Origin: Chitinophagales bacterium
Lineage (GTDB): Bacteria > Bacteroidota > Bacteroidia > Chitinophagales > Saprospiraceae
Reading direction: 5' to 3'
NCBI GenBank assembly: GCA_017303475.1
Contig: JAFLBO010000012.1
Coordinates: 62,001 to 126,000 of the forward strand
Length of the DNA: 64,000 nucleotides
In this document: positions 8,865-17,182 of the stretch, piece after piece
Position numbering within the stretch: position 1 is the first letter of the stretch
Layout of the letters: each line of letters opens with the position of its first letter
Program-made: the position numbers and the translations under genes
The notes under the pieces: generated by a model
Database searches by the model: none
What the model was told of the DNA's origin: nothing
What the model saw: only the letters and a program-made list of their open reading frames with translations

Positions 8865-11207
8865 ATGACCAAGAAAAAAAAACATGGCGGCAGAAAGCTG
8901 ACCGCCCAGGAACTCCAAATCCAATTCCTCAAATTTCTGCTCGGCCACCCCAAAAAACGTTTTGCGCCGAAGCAAATCACCGAACAACTCAAGATTGACA
9001 ACAACCGCGATTCCGCAGAACACGCCATGCAACAGCTGGTGAACAACGGAATGGTGACCGAATTTCCCGATGGCAAGTTCGGCGTAGCACTCGACCGGTT
9101 TAGCCCGGAAGAGCCCGCCACTGCTACCGAAAAACCTGGCAAAGAGAAGTTTCAAGATCGCAAAAAGAACACGAGCACAGGCAAATCTGCCGGCAATCAA
9201 CGCAAAATTGTTGAAGGTCGGGTAGATATGACCCGCACTGGCGCTGCCTATATCGTATCCGAAATGCTGGATACCGATGTGTACATTCCGATTAAATACG
9301 TGAACGGCGCCTTGCACGGAGATACCGTGCGGGTAATGCTCTTCGCTCCCCCACCCTTCCGGGGAAAACGTGGCACACCCATACAACGCAAACCCGAGGG
9401 CGAAATCATAGAAGTAACCAAACGTGCCAACGAGTTTTTCATCGGCACACTGCGCATCAGCAGGAACTATGCCCTGTTTCTGCCCGATAACCCCAATATG
9501 CCTACCGATATATTCGTACCAATCGAATCTATCGCAGATGCCAAAGACGGCGATAAGGTAGTGGTAAAGGTTACCGACTGGCAGGAAGGCAAGGGCCGGG
9601 CGCCCATTGGCAAGGTAACCCAGGCGCTGGGCAAGGTGGGCGGCAACGATTTTGAAATGAAAAAAATCCTCATCAATGCCGGTTTCCAACTCCAGCATTC
9701 CGAGGAAGCTGAACGGGAAGCCGCCCGCATTCCGGATACCATTTCTCCTCAGGAAATAGAACGTCGTCGCGACTTCAGGGATATCCTGACGTTTACCATC
9801 GACCCGGAAGATGCCAAAGACTTCGACGATGCGCTAAGCATCAGGCAATTGGAGAACGGGCACCTGGAAATAGGCGTACACATAGCCGATGTAACACATT
9901 ACCTGAAGCCCGATTCTGCGCTCGACCGGGAAGCCTACGAGCGCAGCACCTCGGTGTATCTGGCCGATCGTTGCAACCCGATGTTGCCGGAAAAACTCTC
10001 CAACAACCTCTGTTCGCTGGTGCCGGAACAAGACCGGCTTACGTTTTCGGCGGTGTTTACTTTTGATAGCAAAGACAAGCTGCTCACGCGCTGGTTTGGC
10101 AAGACGGTGATACACTCCGCCAAAAGGTTCGCTTACGAGGAAGCACAAACCATTCTGGAAAAGAAACCATCCGAAGCATTGAAGGCGCACCCGCGTTTTG
10201 CAGAGCTGGAGTGGGCATTGAAAAACCTGGACCGCATTGCCAAGAAAATGCGTAAAGAGCGGGAGAAGAACGGTGCTATCGGGTTTGAAACCGAAGAAGT
10301 ACGTTTCAAACTGGCGCCAGACGGCACACCGCTGGAAGCCTTTGTTAAGGAACGCAAAGACGCGCACCTGCTCATTGAAGACTTCATGTTGCTGGCCAAC
10401 AAAGAAGTGGCGCTGTACATGCAACCGCCACTGAAGGCCCGCTCTGAAGACAAACCTGCAGTAGCCAAAGGTGGAGCGCCCATTCCGTTTATTTTCCGGA
10501 TTCACGATCTCCCGGACATGGCCAAAGTGGCAGACTTTGCCCGTTTTGCCCAGGAATTGGGTGTTCCGATGAAAACCGATACCCCAAAGCAAATTGCACA
10601 GTCGTTCAACGAACTTATGAAAAAAGCCCGCACCGACGATCGTTTGAAAGTACTGGAACCCTTGGCCATCCGAACCATGGCCAAAGCGGTGTACAGTGCC
10701 AACAACATCGGACACTACGGACTAGGGTTTTCGCATTATGCTCACTTTACTTCACCAATTCGTCGTTATTCCGATGTGTTGGCACACCGCATTCTGGAAC
10801 GAAACCTCGACGGCAAGACCTACCGGGTAGATTCGGCCAAACTGGAAGAACAGTGTAAACACATCAGTAATCAGGAGCGCAAGGCTGCTGACGCCGAACG
10901 GGAAAGCACCAAGTACAAACAGGCAGAATACCTGTCAACCCGGATCGGGCAAAGTTTTGACGGGATCATCAGTGGCATGATAGACCGCGGTTTCTTTGTG
11001 GAACTCATGGACTCCCGGGCGGAGGGCCTGGTGGACTTTAAATACCTGGATGACACCTATATCCTGGAAGAAGGCAACCTGCGTGCTACCGGCCGACGCT
11101 ACAAGCGCAGCTTTAAAATGGGCGATAAGGTGCGGGTACGCGTTGCTGCGGTGGATTTAGGGAAAAGGCAGGTGGAAATGGAGTTAGAGGAGGATGTTCA
11201 CCGCTAA
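8865..11207 (+). CDS. rnr: ribonuclease R
   Basis: 780 aa processive 3'-5' exoribonuclease acting on structured RNA in the cytoplasm. Order: lysine-rich start and winged-helix segment (about 10-75), cold-shock/OB domains (about 105-250), RNB catalytic domain (about 300-630) with the four-aspartate cluster TIDPEDAKDFDDAL, and the IGHYGLGFSHYAHFTSPIRR stretch characteristic of the RNB domain, then a C-terminal S1 domain (about 695-780, FDGIISGMIDRGFFVEL). Length fits the family. The stop codon and last three residues (VHR) lie inside a copy of the GTTCACCGCTAAGAGCGCTAAGG repeat, so the repeat supplies the C-terminus. It is convergent with nusA. Confidence 0.97.
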   Translation: MTKKKKHGGRKLTAQELQIQFLKFLLGHPKKRFAPKQITEQLKIDNNRDSAEHAMQQLVNNGMVTEFPDGKFGVALDRFSPEEPATATEKPGKEKFQDRKKNTSTGKSAGNQRKIVEGRVDMTRTGAAYIVSEMLDTDVYIPIKYVNGALHGDTVRVMLFAPPPFRGKRGTPIQRKPEGEIIEVTKRANEFFIGTLRISRNYALFLPDNPNMPTDIFVPIESIADAKDGDKVVVKVTDWQEGKGRAPIGKVTQALGKVGGNDFEMKKILINAGFQLQHSEEAEREAARIPDTISPQEIERRRDFRDILTFTIDPEDAKDFDDALSIRQLENGHLEIGVHIADVTHYLKPDSALDREAYERSTSVYLADRCNPMLPEKLSNNLCSLVPEQDRLTFSAVFTFDSKDKLLTRWFGKTVIHSAKRFAYEEAQTILEKKPSEALKAHPRFAELEWALKNLDRIAKKMRKEREKNGAIGFETEEVRFKLAPDGTPLEAFVKERKDAHLLIEDFMLLANKEVALYMQPPLKARSEDKPAVAKGGAPIPFIFRIHDLPDMAKVADFARFAQELGVPMKTDTPKQIAQSFNELMKKARTDDRLKVLEPLAIRTMAKAVYSANNIGHYGLGFSHYAHFTSPIRRYSDVLAHRILERNLDGKTYRVDSAKLEEQCKHISNQERKAADAERESTKYKQAEYLSTRIGQSFDGIISGMIDRGFFVELMDSRAEGLVDFKYLDDTYILEEGNLRATGRRYKRSFKMGDKVRVRVAAVDLGKRQVEMELEEDVHR

Positions 11208-11300
11208 GAGCGCTAAGGGGTATTTTTCACCACTTAGGCACTGAGGGCACTAAGGGATGCTGGTTCACCGCTAAGAGCGCTAAGGGCGCAAAGGTGGTTC
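11196..11300. repeat. CACCGCTAAGAGCGC repeats after rnr
   Basis: The string GTTCACCGCTAAGAGCGCTAAGG occurs twice (from 11196 and from 11264). Between the copies lies the variant CACCACTTAGGCACTGAGGG. The first copy overlaps the rnr stop codon. The second continues into GGGCGCAAAGG. Confidence 0.85.
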
Positions 11301-11384
11301 TGATGGTTAAAGTACCGAAACACCTTCACCGAAATCAGAGCAGGCTGCTCAGGTTGACCTCGCAAGAGGTCCAACTTTAATAAC

Positions 11385-11419
11385 ACAAGAGCCACTCCAG
11401 GTCATGGGGTGGCTCTTGT
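11385..11419. terminator. bidirectional-looking terminator between rnr and nusA
   Basis: ACAAGAGCCACTCC (11385-11398) pairs with GGGGTGGCTCTTGT (11406-11419) with one wobble. It sits between the convergent ends of rnr and nusA, 20 bp from the nusA stop. A second small hairpin (GTTGACCTC...GAGGTCCAAC) lies just before it, near 11353-11375. Confidence 0.65.
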
Positions 11420-11438
11420 ATAATATAAAGCGTAAAAC

Positions 11439-12683
11439 TTACTTGCCCTCTTCGAATTCCTCAGACAGAATACGCAGTACTTCTCGTACGGTTTCTTCCT
11501 CAAGGTCAGTACGGCGAATGAGTTCATCAGCGCTGAGTTCGAGTACCTGACGGGCGGTATCGCAACCGATATTTTTGAAGGTTTCGATAACCCATGGCTC
11601 GATAGCATCGCTGAATTCTTCGAGATCCACGTCGTCAATTTCGTACTCGGCCTGGTTGCGGTACACATCAATTTCGTAACCGGTGAGTCGGCTGGCCAGT
11701 TTGATGTTGCTACCAGCTTTACCAATGGCAAGGCTCACCTGATCGGCATCGAGGTACACCGCAGCGCGTTTGGCATCGTGGTCGAATTCGATGGTAGTGA
11801 TTTTGGCTGGAGTAAGGCTGCGCTGCATGAAGAGCGACAGGTTGGTGGTGTAGTTCACGATATCGATGTTCTCATTGCGCAATTCGCGTACGATACCATG
11901 GATACGACTACCCTTCATACCTACACAAGCGCCCACCGGGTCGATGCGTTCGTCGTGGCTTTCCACCGCAATTTTAGCCCGTTCACCAGGCAGACGAACG
12001 ATATTCTTGATTTCGATTACGCCATCTTCAATTTCAGGCACCTCGGCCTCCAGCAGTTTGGCCAGGAAGTCGGAATCTGTGCGGCTGAGCATAATGAATG
12101 GCACGTTGTTGCGCATTTCCACGCGCTTGATGATGGCTTTTACCACGTCGCCCTTGCGGTAATAATCGCCACGGATCATTTCCGTACGCGGCATGATGAG
12201 TTCATTGCCGGTATCATCGTCGAGCACCAGAATCTCTTTTTTCATGATCTGGTTTACCTCACCGGTAATCACCTGGCCAATTCGCTCGGAGTACTTGCGG
12301 TACACCTCGTCTTTTTCCAGTTCCATCACGCGCGACACCAGCGTTTGGCGAGCTGCCATAATTGCCCGGCGACCGAAATCTTCAATGGAAAGCTGTTCGT
12401 AGCATTCATCGCCAATGGAGTTAGACTCGTCAATGGCCTGCGCTTCGGTTTCGCTTACCTGTGAAAGTTCGTTGGTTACCTCACCATCAGGCACTACTTC
12501 GCGTACGCGCCAGATTTCAAGGTCACCTGTATTGGTATTAACGATTACGTCGAAGTTCTCGTCGGTACCATATTTCTTTTTGATCAGGGTACGAAATACA
12601 TCTTCCAATACGCGCACCATGGTAGGGCGGTCGATGTTCTTACCCGTTTTAAAGTCTGCAAATACGTCAACTAAGTTAACCAT
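11439..12683 (-). CDS. nusA: transcription termination/antitermination factor NusA
   Basis: 414 aa. N-terminal RNA-polymerase-binding domain (about 1-125), S1 domain (about 130-200, GQVITGEVNQI...NELIMPRTEMI), KH1 (about 230-280, VGACVGMKGSRI) and KH2 (about 300-350, LAIGKAGSNIKLASRLTGYE), then an acidic C-terminal tail with one helix-hairpin-like repeat (AIEPWVIETFKNIG to EEFEEGK). It binds RNA polymerase and nascent RNA and modulates pausing and termination. rimP lies upstream on the same strand (~170 bp), the usual order. The third member, infB, is not downstream: rnr converges instead. Confidence 0.97.
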   Translation of the reverse strand: MVNLVDVFADFKTGKNIDRPTMVRVLEDVFRTLIKKKYGTDENFDVIVNTNTGDLEIWRVREVVPDGEVTNELSQVSETEAQAIDESNSIGDECYEQLSIEDFGRRAIMAARQTLVSRVMELEKDEVYRKYSERIGQVITGEVNQIMKKEILVLDDDTGNELIMPRTEMIRGDYYRKGDVVKAIIKRVEMRNNVPFIMLSRTDSDFLAKLLEAEVPEIEDGVIEIKNIVRLPGERAKIAVESHDERIDPVGACVGMKGSRIHGIVRELRNENIDIVNYTTNLSLFMQRSLTPAKITTIEFDHDAKRAAVYLDADQVSLAIGKAGSNIKLASRLTGYEIDVYRNQAEYEIDDVDLEEFSDAIEPWVIETFKNIGCDTARQVLELSADELIRRTDLEEETVREVLRILSEEFEEGK

Positions 12684-12685
12684 TA

Positions 12686-12852
12686 TTCGAGTGTTGAGTT
12701 TTTGAGTGTTTGAGTTTTCGAGTGTTTGAGTTTTCGAGTTGGCGTTGGGCTTGAGGTTTTGCTTGATTAATGGAGGAGGAAGTCCTGCATTTTGTGCCTA
12801 TGCATCTTCGCGCCTTCGTGCCTTTGCGCCTTTGTGTTATTGCCTTTGTGCC
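12686..12852. repeat. two simple tandem tracts between rimP and nusA
   Basis: Near 12690-12740: repeats of GAGTGTTTGAGTTTTC. Near 12795-12850: a degenerate ~10 bp period of GCCTTTGTGCCTT / GCGCCTTCGTG units, running up to the rimP stop codon. Both lie in what should be the leader of nusA within a single operon. No ORF is present. Confidence 0.7.
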
Positions 12853-13332
12853 TTAAAATGGAAGTTTGACTACCGCTTTTTCTATTTGTTCATAGGGGAT
12901 GGCGGTTTCAACTTCTTTTTTCAATTTCTTTTTGCCGTCGCGCTCCACCACAATCTCGGTGAGTATGATCTGGGCTTCGTCGGCAGATTTGAGTTCCTGG
13001 GTGTATTCGGTATGATCTGTTTTGCGGACATACAGCGTACGACCGATGTTTTTCACATACTGCCGCGGAAATTTCAGTGGCCGGTCTATGCCCGGGCTGC
13101 TTACTTCGATGCCGTAGGTTTCGCCGAGCCAGCCATTTTCATCGAGGATATGTTCGATGTGTCGGCTGAGTTTCTGGCATTTTTCCAGACTCAAACCGGA
13201 ATCACTATCGGCAAAAATGTACAGTTTGTTGCCCGGTTTTAATTCAATATCCACCGTAAAGCAATCGGCGAAAAGTTCGTCGCTTGCGTATTTTTCTTCC
13301 AGTAACTGACCGATGCGTTCGGTTAACTCCAT
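12853..13332 (-). CDS. rimP: ribosome maturation factor RimP
   Basis: 159 aa from the ATG at 13332 (MELTERIGQLLEEKY). An upstream GTG/ATG extension to 13401 would add low-complexity residues encoded by a GGGTTTGAAGGGTTTGA repeat, so I reject it. The family core is clear: ELKPGNKLYIFADSDSGLSL, then CQKLSRHIEHILDENGWLGE, then YGIEVSSPGIDRPLKF. RimP assists late 30S subunit maturation. It is the first gene of a rimP-nusA pair. Length is normal. Confidence 0.94.
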   Translation of the reverse strand: MELTERIGQLLEEKYASDELFADCFTVDIELKPGNKLYIFADSDSGLSLEKCQKLSRHIEHILDENGWLGETYGIEVSSPGIDRPLKFPRQYVKNIGRTLYVRKTDHTEYTQELKSADEAQIILTEIVVERDGKKKLKKEVETAIPYEQIEKAVVKLPF

Positions 13333-13401
13333 GTGAAGGGTTTGAAGGGTTTGAGGGATTTGATGTATCCCGGAATGGTATTCCGGGTTGATGTTTGACA
13401 C

Positions 13402-13430
13402 AAATAAAAGAGGGAACCAATGGTTCCCTC
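13402..13430 (-). terminator. intrinsic terminator of the MBL-fold gene
   Basis: GAGGGAACCAATGGTTCCCTC (13410-13430) is a perfect palindrome. On the minus strand it is followed by TTTTATTT. It lies ~90 bp after the stop of the metallo-beta-lactamase-fold gene and before rimP. Another palindrome, CCCGGAATGGTATTCCGGG, lies near 13367-13385. Confidence 0.7.
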
Positions 13431-13500
13431 TCGTGCACTACGTTCAGAATGTGGGGCAAAGATAAGGAGGTTTTATGATCATTTCCAAAAAGAATGAAGA

Positions 13501-13520
13501 AAAACCCCAACATGCCCTTA
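13501..13520. repeat. half-copy of the AGCATGTTGGGGATTTT element
   Basis: AAAACCCCAACATGCCCTTA reproduces the right end of the inverted-repeat elements at 15962-16124 and 52030-52117. Its last three bases are the stop codon of the MBL-fold gene (minus strand). Another half-copy is at 17091-17111. Confidence 0.65.
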
Positions 13521-14564
13521 CTTATGCGCATTCCACCAGTGGGTGCTACCGGAATGATTGGTGTCAAACAAGTCACCCAAGCCCGGGGTGATACAATGGA
13601 GGTCATTTTTCCTGGCAAAATGTACAAACTCCTCGGCAGGTTCGTACCAGGCATGTTGGTACGACAGGCTGAAACCGCCCCAGTGTACAGGCATCACTTT
13701 TTGGGCGCGGGCAGCCAGGGCAGCCTGCACACTTTCTTCCGGGAAAAGGTGTATTTCCGGCCAATCCACGCTGTATTGGCCACATTCCATGAAGGCAAAA
13801 TCAAAAGGTCCGAGTTTTTGGCCAATTTCCTTGAAATGACTGCCATACCCCCCATCTCCGCTGAACCAGATTTTTTCGGTTGGCGTGGTAAATGCCCAGC
13901 CGCCCCAGAGACACTTGGCAATGGACGACAGGCCCCTGCCTGAGAAATGCCTGGTAGGTGTGAAGCTTATCTGAATGCCCTGAAAGTCTGTGGTCTGCCA
14001 CCAGTCGAATTCCGTGATACGACCGGCATCTACGCCCCAGCGGATGAGGTGTCGTTTCACGCCCAGGGCCACGAAATAGTGTTTCACCTTGGATTTCAGG
14101 CGCTGAATGCTGACATAGTCCAGGTGATCGTAATGATCGTGGGTCATCAGGAGCAGATCAATATCTGGCAGCTGATCGGCGATATCCAGGCTGTTTTCAG
14201 AAAAACGTTTGGTGGTGGTAGGCGCAATGGGCGAGGCATCCGGCCCGAGCATGGGGTCGATGAGGATGGTTTGATTTTGCAGGCGCATGAGTACCACCGA
14301 GTGTCCGTACCATATAAACCGGGCCTGCGAGGCATCCTGGAAGAAGGACTCGCTGTGGAAAGGCGCCACCGGCAGCGGTTTGGGTGGAGCGCTTTCCTTG
14401 TGTCCTTTGATTTGTTTGCACAATACACCGGGCAATTGTCGCCAGTTTATGGCTGATTGGGTGTGTTCCAGATTTCGGAAAGCGCCGTCTTTCCAGTGTG
14501 CGGAAGATTCATAAACGGTTTTCCAGTGGGCAGTTATTTTCCCGCCGAATTGTTGAGGAGTCAT
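13518..14564 (-). CDS. MBL-fold metallo-hydrolase, NAPE-PLD/UlaG-like
   Basis: 348 aa from the internal ATG at 14564 (MTPQQFGGK); the frame is open to 14624. Zinc-binding signature THDHYDHLD (HxHxDH). Upstream are FIWYGHSVVLMRL and ILIDPMLGP; downstream are TPTRHFSGRGL, WFSGDGGYGSHF and MPVHWGGFSLS. This layout matches the N-acyl-phosphatidylethanolamine phospholipase D / UlaG-like branch rather than beta-lactamases. The likely reaction is hydrolysis of a phosphodiester or lactone; the substrate is unknown. There is no signal peptide. The first ~60 residues resemble the N-terminal extension of NAPE-PLD-like bacterial proteins. Confidence 0.88.
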   Translation of the reverse strand: MTPQQFGGKITAHWKTVYESSAHWKDGAFRNLEHTQSAINWRQLPGVLCKQIKGHKESAPPKPLPVAPFHSESFFQDASQARFIWYGHSVVLMRLQNQTILIDPMLGPDASPIAPTTTKRFSENSLDIADQLPDIDLLLMTHDHYDHLDYVSIQRLKSKVKHYFVALGVKRHLIRWGVDAGRITEFDWWQTTDFQGIQISFTPTRHFSGRGLSSIAKCLWGGWAFTTPTEKIWFSGDGGYGSHFKEIGQKLGPFDFAFMECGQYSVDWPEIHLFPEESVQAALAARAQKVMPVHWGGFSLSYQHAWYEPAEEFVHFARKNDLHCITPGLGDLFDTNHSGSTHWWNAHK

Positions 14565-14643
14565 AAAGGATGAAAGTAATCGGAGGGAAACAATGGAATG
14601 GGGGATATGTTTTACGAACTGCATGGTGTTTTCACTATAGCCG

Positions 14644-14973
14644 TCAGGCTAAGTATCTTTCTTCCTGCATTTCGCTCCGCTGTAATTTGAAAAAGGTTTC
14701 TCTGTACCAGGAATTAAAGCCTTCATCAAACTCATGTATTACGATCATTCGATCAATCGCGTTACCTTTTATTTCAAAACTATTCCGCAAACTATCCAAA
14801 ATGAAAATATTATGGGCAATATCAATGGCACTAATAGCCTCCCATTCGTACTTTCCATCAGGGCAATCTTCCCATTCCTCAGGCCATTTTTCACAAACCT
14901 TTGCTAATTCAGGTTCAATTTTTTTTTGACACCACATTTTTCCAATCTTGATACGGCACCAATAGTTTCGCAT
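14644..14973 (-). CDS. hypothetical protein, low-GC island
   Basis: 109 aa, acidic middle section (ELAKVCEKWPEEWEDCPDG) and a mixed alpha/beta remainder (MIVIHEFDEGFNSWYRETFF). Four cysteines, no signal peptide or membrane helix. No family recognised. It is noticeably more AT-rich than the MBL-fold gene next to it and marks the left edge of the accessory stretch. The frame is intact and codon use looks coding, but I cannot assign a role. Confidence 0.55.
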   Translation of the reverse strand: MRNYWCRIKIGKMWCQKKIEPELAKVCEKWPEEWEDCPDGKYEWEAISAIDIAHNIFILDSLRNSFEIKGNAIDRMIVIHEFDEGFNSWYRETFFKLQRSEMQEERYLA

Positions 14974-15275
14974 TTTTACCGGAAATACAGCAGGAGAAAA
15001 GCATGGGAATCAATAACCATATCAAATCAGTTGTATTTAGATTTATCTTGCTATTGTTCAATTTTGATAAAATCATAGAGCCGAATTTATTGAATTTTCA
15101 CTTGCCAGACTGAGCTCCACCATTCCACTGCCCGGTTTTATCCTGTAAAAACAGCATGAAATGACACCTCCTTGCCTGGGTCTTTCGACGATTCCAGTGA
15201 TGGGCGAAAAGGATGTTTAAGGAACTGGCTGGGTCTAAGAATGATAGACATTAAAACCCAATAAAATAGCCACAA
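14974..15275. other. intergenic, nothing recognised
   Basis: 302 bp of AT-rich sequence between two minus-strand hypothetical genes. No ORF, hairpin terminator or repeat shared with the rest of the window was seen. Confidence 0.5.
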
Positions 15276-15929
15276 TCAAAAATCTTCATGTTCATTTATT
15301 CCAAAAGAAAGCATGCATGCAATTTGCATAACTCGCTTGTAAAAGTCTTCAAACTGATCTTTCTTATATTTAGTTCGCATTGCCCGGAGAACGTCAGAAG
15401 CATCAAATCCCCCCCACTCCCATAACATGGTATCAAAGTTATATTTGAGCATCTGTGTTTCTACTTCTGCCCGCAACGATCTTATTTGATCTGTTGTCAA
15501 GCCGTAACTATTCAGGAGTTTAATCGTCGCTTCGTTTGCTTCTGCTGTAAACTCCGTATCCAAAAATGGCTCAAGTATCCAACCCCAAATTGGAGGTCGC
15601 TCTACAAGTTCAATCTTGTTTCTTTTAGCAAACGCCTCAAGTTCTTCAATATTTTCTCTTGATAAAAAAATCAAGTCATCCCCAACTCTTAATGTAGCCG
15701 GGTATGACTTACAATCTATATCTTCAATGTGCTCTGCTTTAATAATGGATTGTCTAAATGCAATGGAAGGTTCAAAGGGATAATTCTCTATTTTTATAAA
15801 ATCGCCACCAATTTCAACCTGACCTAAAGAAACGAGCATTTCTTTCACTTCCTGTTTTGACGCGCTAAACATGGTCCATGTAGAGCCTGGGCTTTTCATT
15901 GCTTGGAATAGTCGTTTTATAAATTCCAT
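15276..15929 (-). CDS. hypothetical protein, low-GC island
   Basis: 217 aa from the ATG at 15929 (MEFIKRLFQAM). The longer frame to 15968 runs into a repeat element. Soluble, mixed composition with a tryptophan-rich centre (ERPPIWGWILEPFLDTEF) and an aromatic LWEWGGFD. C-terminal half is predicted helical. This resembles small uncharacterised proteins of contact-dependent or accessory loci, but no family is recognised and no toxin partner is visible. The flanks are an inverted-repeat element upstream and a featureless gap downstream. Confidence 0.6.
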   Translation of the reverse strand: MEFIKRLFQAMKSPGSTWTMFSASKQEVKEMLVSLGQVEIGGDFIKIENYPFEPSIAFRQSIIKAEHIEDIDCKSYPATLRVGDDLIFLSRENIEELEAFAKRNKIELVERPPIWGWILEPFLDTEFTAEANEATIKLLNSYGLTTDQIRSLRAEVETQMLKYNFDTMLWEWGGFDASDVLRAMRTKYKKDQFEDFYKRVMQIACMLSFGINEHEDF

Positions 15930-15961
15930 ACAGATGATGTTTTTTGCCGTAAAACACTTTA

Positions 15962-16124
15962 AGAGCATGTTGGGGATTTTCTTGCCGGGCCAAAAACTGT
16001 CCTTTTTCCGTCATTTTTCACCTTTTTTCAGTCACGTAACTCAGGCTATGCTTCTTCAAAAACGCAAAAACTGACGAAAAAAGCTCAAGTTTTTGACTCC
16101 GTCAGAAAATCCCCAACATGCTCT
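15962..16124. repeat. 163 bp inverted-repeat element, AGCATGTTGGGG family
   Basis: 19 bp perfect terminal arms: AGAGCATGTTGGGGATTTT (15962-15980) and its complement (16106-16124). An inner pair of arms, around CCTTTTTCCGTCA and TGACGAAAAAAG, is also partly complementary. A shorter relative with 29 bp arms is at 52030-52117. Half-copies are at 13501-13520 and 17091-17111. No ORF inside. Confidence 0.8.
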
Positions 16125-16149
16125 AAGAAATACTCATTCAGGTCTAACT

Positions 16150-16617
16150 TTATCTCCGCCCCTTTCGCCTTGGAAGTAAATGATAGCCTATTGGACTTTC
16201 ATACTCATATAAGAATGTACGATCGCCAAAAACAAATTTCCTCTTATTTTCTTTCGTTTTGGTATATATTCTGAGGATTAAATAACCCGCATCAAGTTCC
16301 TGTGAATCCAAACTGACATTAAAATTCACAGCGTCTTGAGTTTTAAGGTCAAAACAAGTAAAAATAAGCTCCACCTTGCCACTTTGAGATAATGCCTTCT
16401 TATCCATGTCAACAACATTATAATTAATTGATGCTAAATCATATTGGACATCAATTACTTTTTCCAGGTATTTAATCTTAAAACTTGATACTTTTTCACG
16501 AAGGATCAACTCATTATCAATAAAAAGCAATAGTTTGTACTCCGTTGTGTTTTGAGCAGAAGCATCATACAGAGGGAAAATCCAAAGAATAAATAGCAGT
16601 AGTACACTGTATGACAT
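16150..16617 (-). CDS. secreted hypothetical protein
   Basis: 155 aa. N-terminal signal peptide (MSYSVLLLFILWIFPLYDASAQ, cleavage after about residue 22). The mature part is beta-strand rich (YKLLLFIDNELILREKVSSF, GYLILRIYTKTKENKRKF) and ends in basic RRKGRR. No domain recognised; a periplasmic or surface location is expected. AT-rich, like its neighbours in the 14.6-18.3 kb island. Stop codon lies 25 bp from the inverted-repeat element. Confidence 0.6.
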   Translation of the reverse strand: MSYSVLLLFILWIFPLYDASAQNTTEYKLLLFIDNELILREKVSSFKIKYLEKVIDVQYDLASINYNVVDMDKKALSQSGKVELIFTCFDLKTQDAVNFNVSLDSQELDAGYLILRIYTKTKENKRKFVFGDRTFLYEYESPIGYHLLPRRKGRR

Positions 16618-16717
16618 GATTAAAACGATGTTGCTTTGTTAATTGGTAATTTCCCGTTGCTAAATTAGTACAATATGATCAGATGCCCAAAGCCGTCCTT
16701 CATAAACAGCAAAATTA

Positions 16718-16976
16718 GCGCCCTGTCTGGTATTTTCATCAAGCAGAAAAGTACAGCGCAATGCCCATTCTACCAAAAAACAGCCTTGTATTTTAATAGT
16801 GGAGGGGCAGAAAGCTCTCCGACTTCATTAGACCAGGCTTTTATCCATACAACATAATAGCTTTGCTGAAGGCTTCCGGGAGCAGATGGATGCGTATATC
16901 AGCCCGCCGCTCATGTATGTTGCGCTGGGTCAAAAAAAGACCCAAGCGCGACGGAGGGATGGTGGGATAAGGTTGT
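16718..16976. repeat. ~259 bp direct repeat, left copy
   Basis: From GCGCCCTG to GGATGGTGGG. Shared blocks with the copy at 18454-18700 include AAAAGTACAGCGCAATGCCC, CCGACTTCATTAG, ATGTTGCG.TGGGTC and GACCCAAGCGCG.CGGAGGG. A hairpin GCGCTGGGTC / GACCCAAGCGC with an A7 loop lies at 16922-16948. Together with the right copy it brackets the serine hydrolase gene. The 565 bp gap around it holds no gene. Confidence 0.8.
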
Positions 16977-17182
16977 GTGGGAAGACCGGTGGAGCGGAAG
17001 ATTATGAAAAAACCGCACAAAGTTCTGAAGCGTGGATAGCCTGGGCTAATTGTCAAATGATTATTTCAAAATTTTGAACTCATGCAAAGAAATTTCCCCA
17101 ACATGCTTTTACTTTTGCCAGAATGAGCAAGTGCTCCGTATATTTACAAGTTGGCAACCATCATAAACCAAACCTACAAACA

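Noticed and set aside
8853..10715. Long antisense frames (281 and 293 codons) opposite rnr
   Set aside because: rnr is beyond doubt; the antisense products are low-complexity F/H/G-rich and match nothing.
11778..12464. 228-codon + strand ORF opposite nusA
   Set aside because: Antisense shadow of a conserved essential gene.
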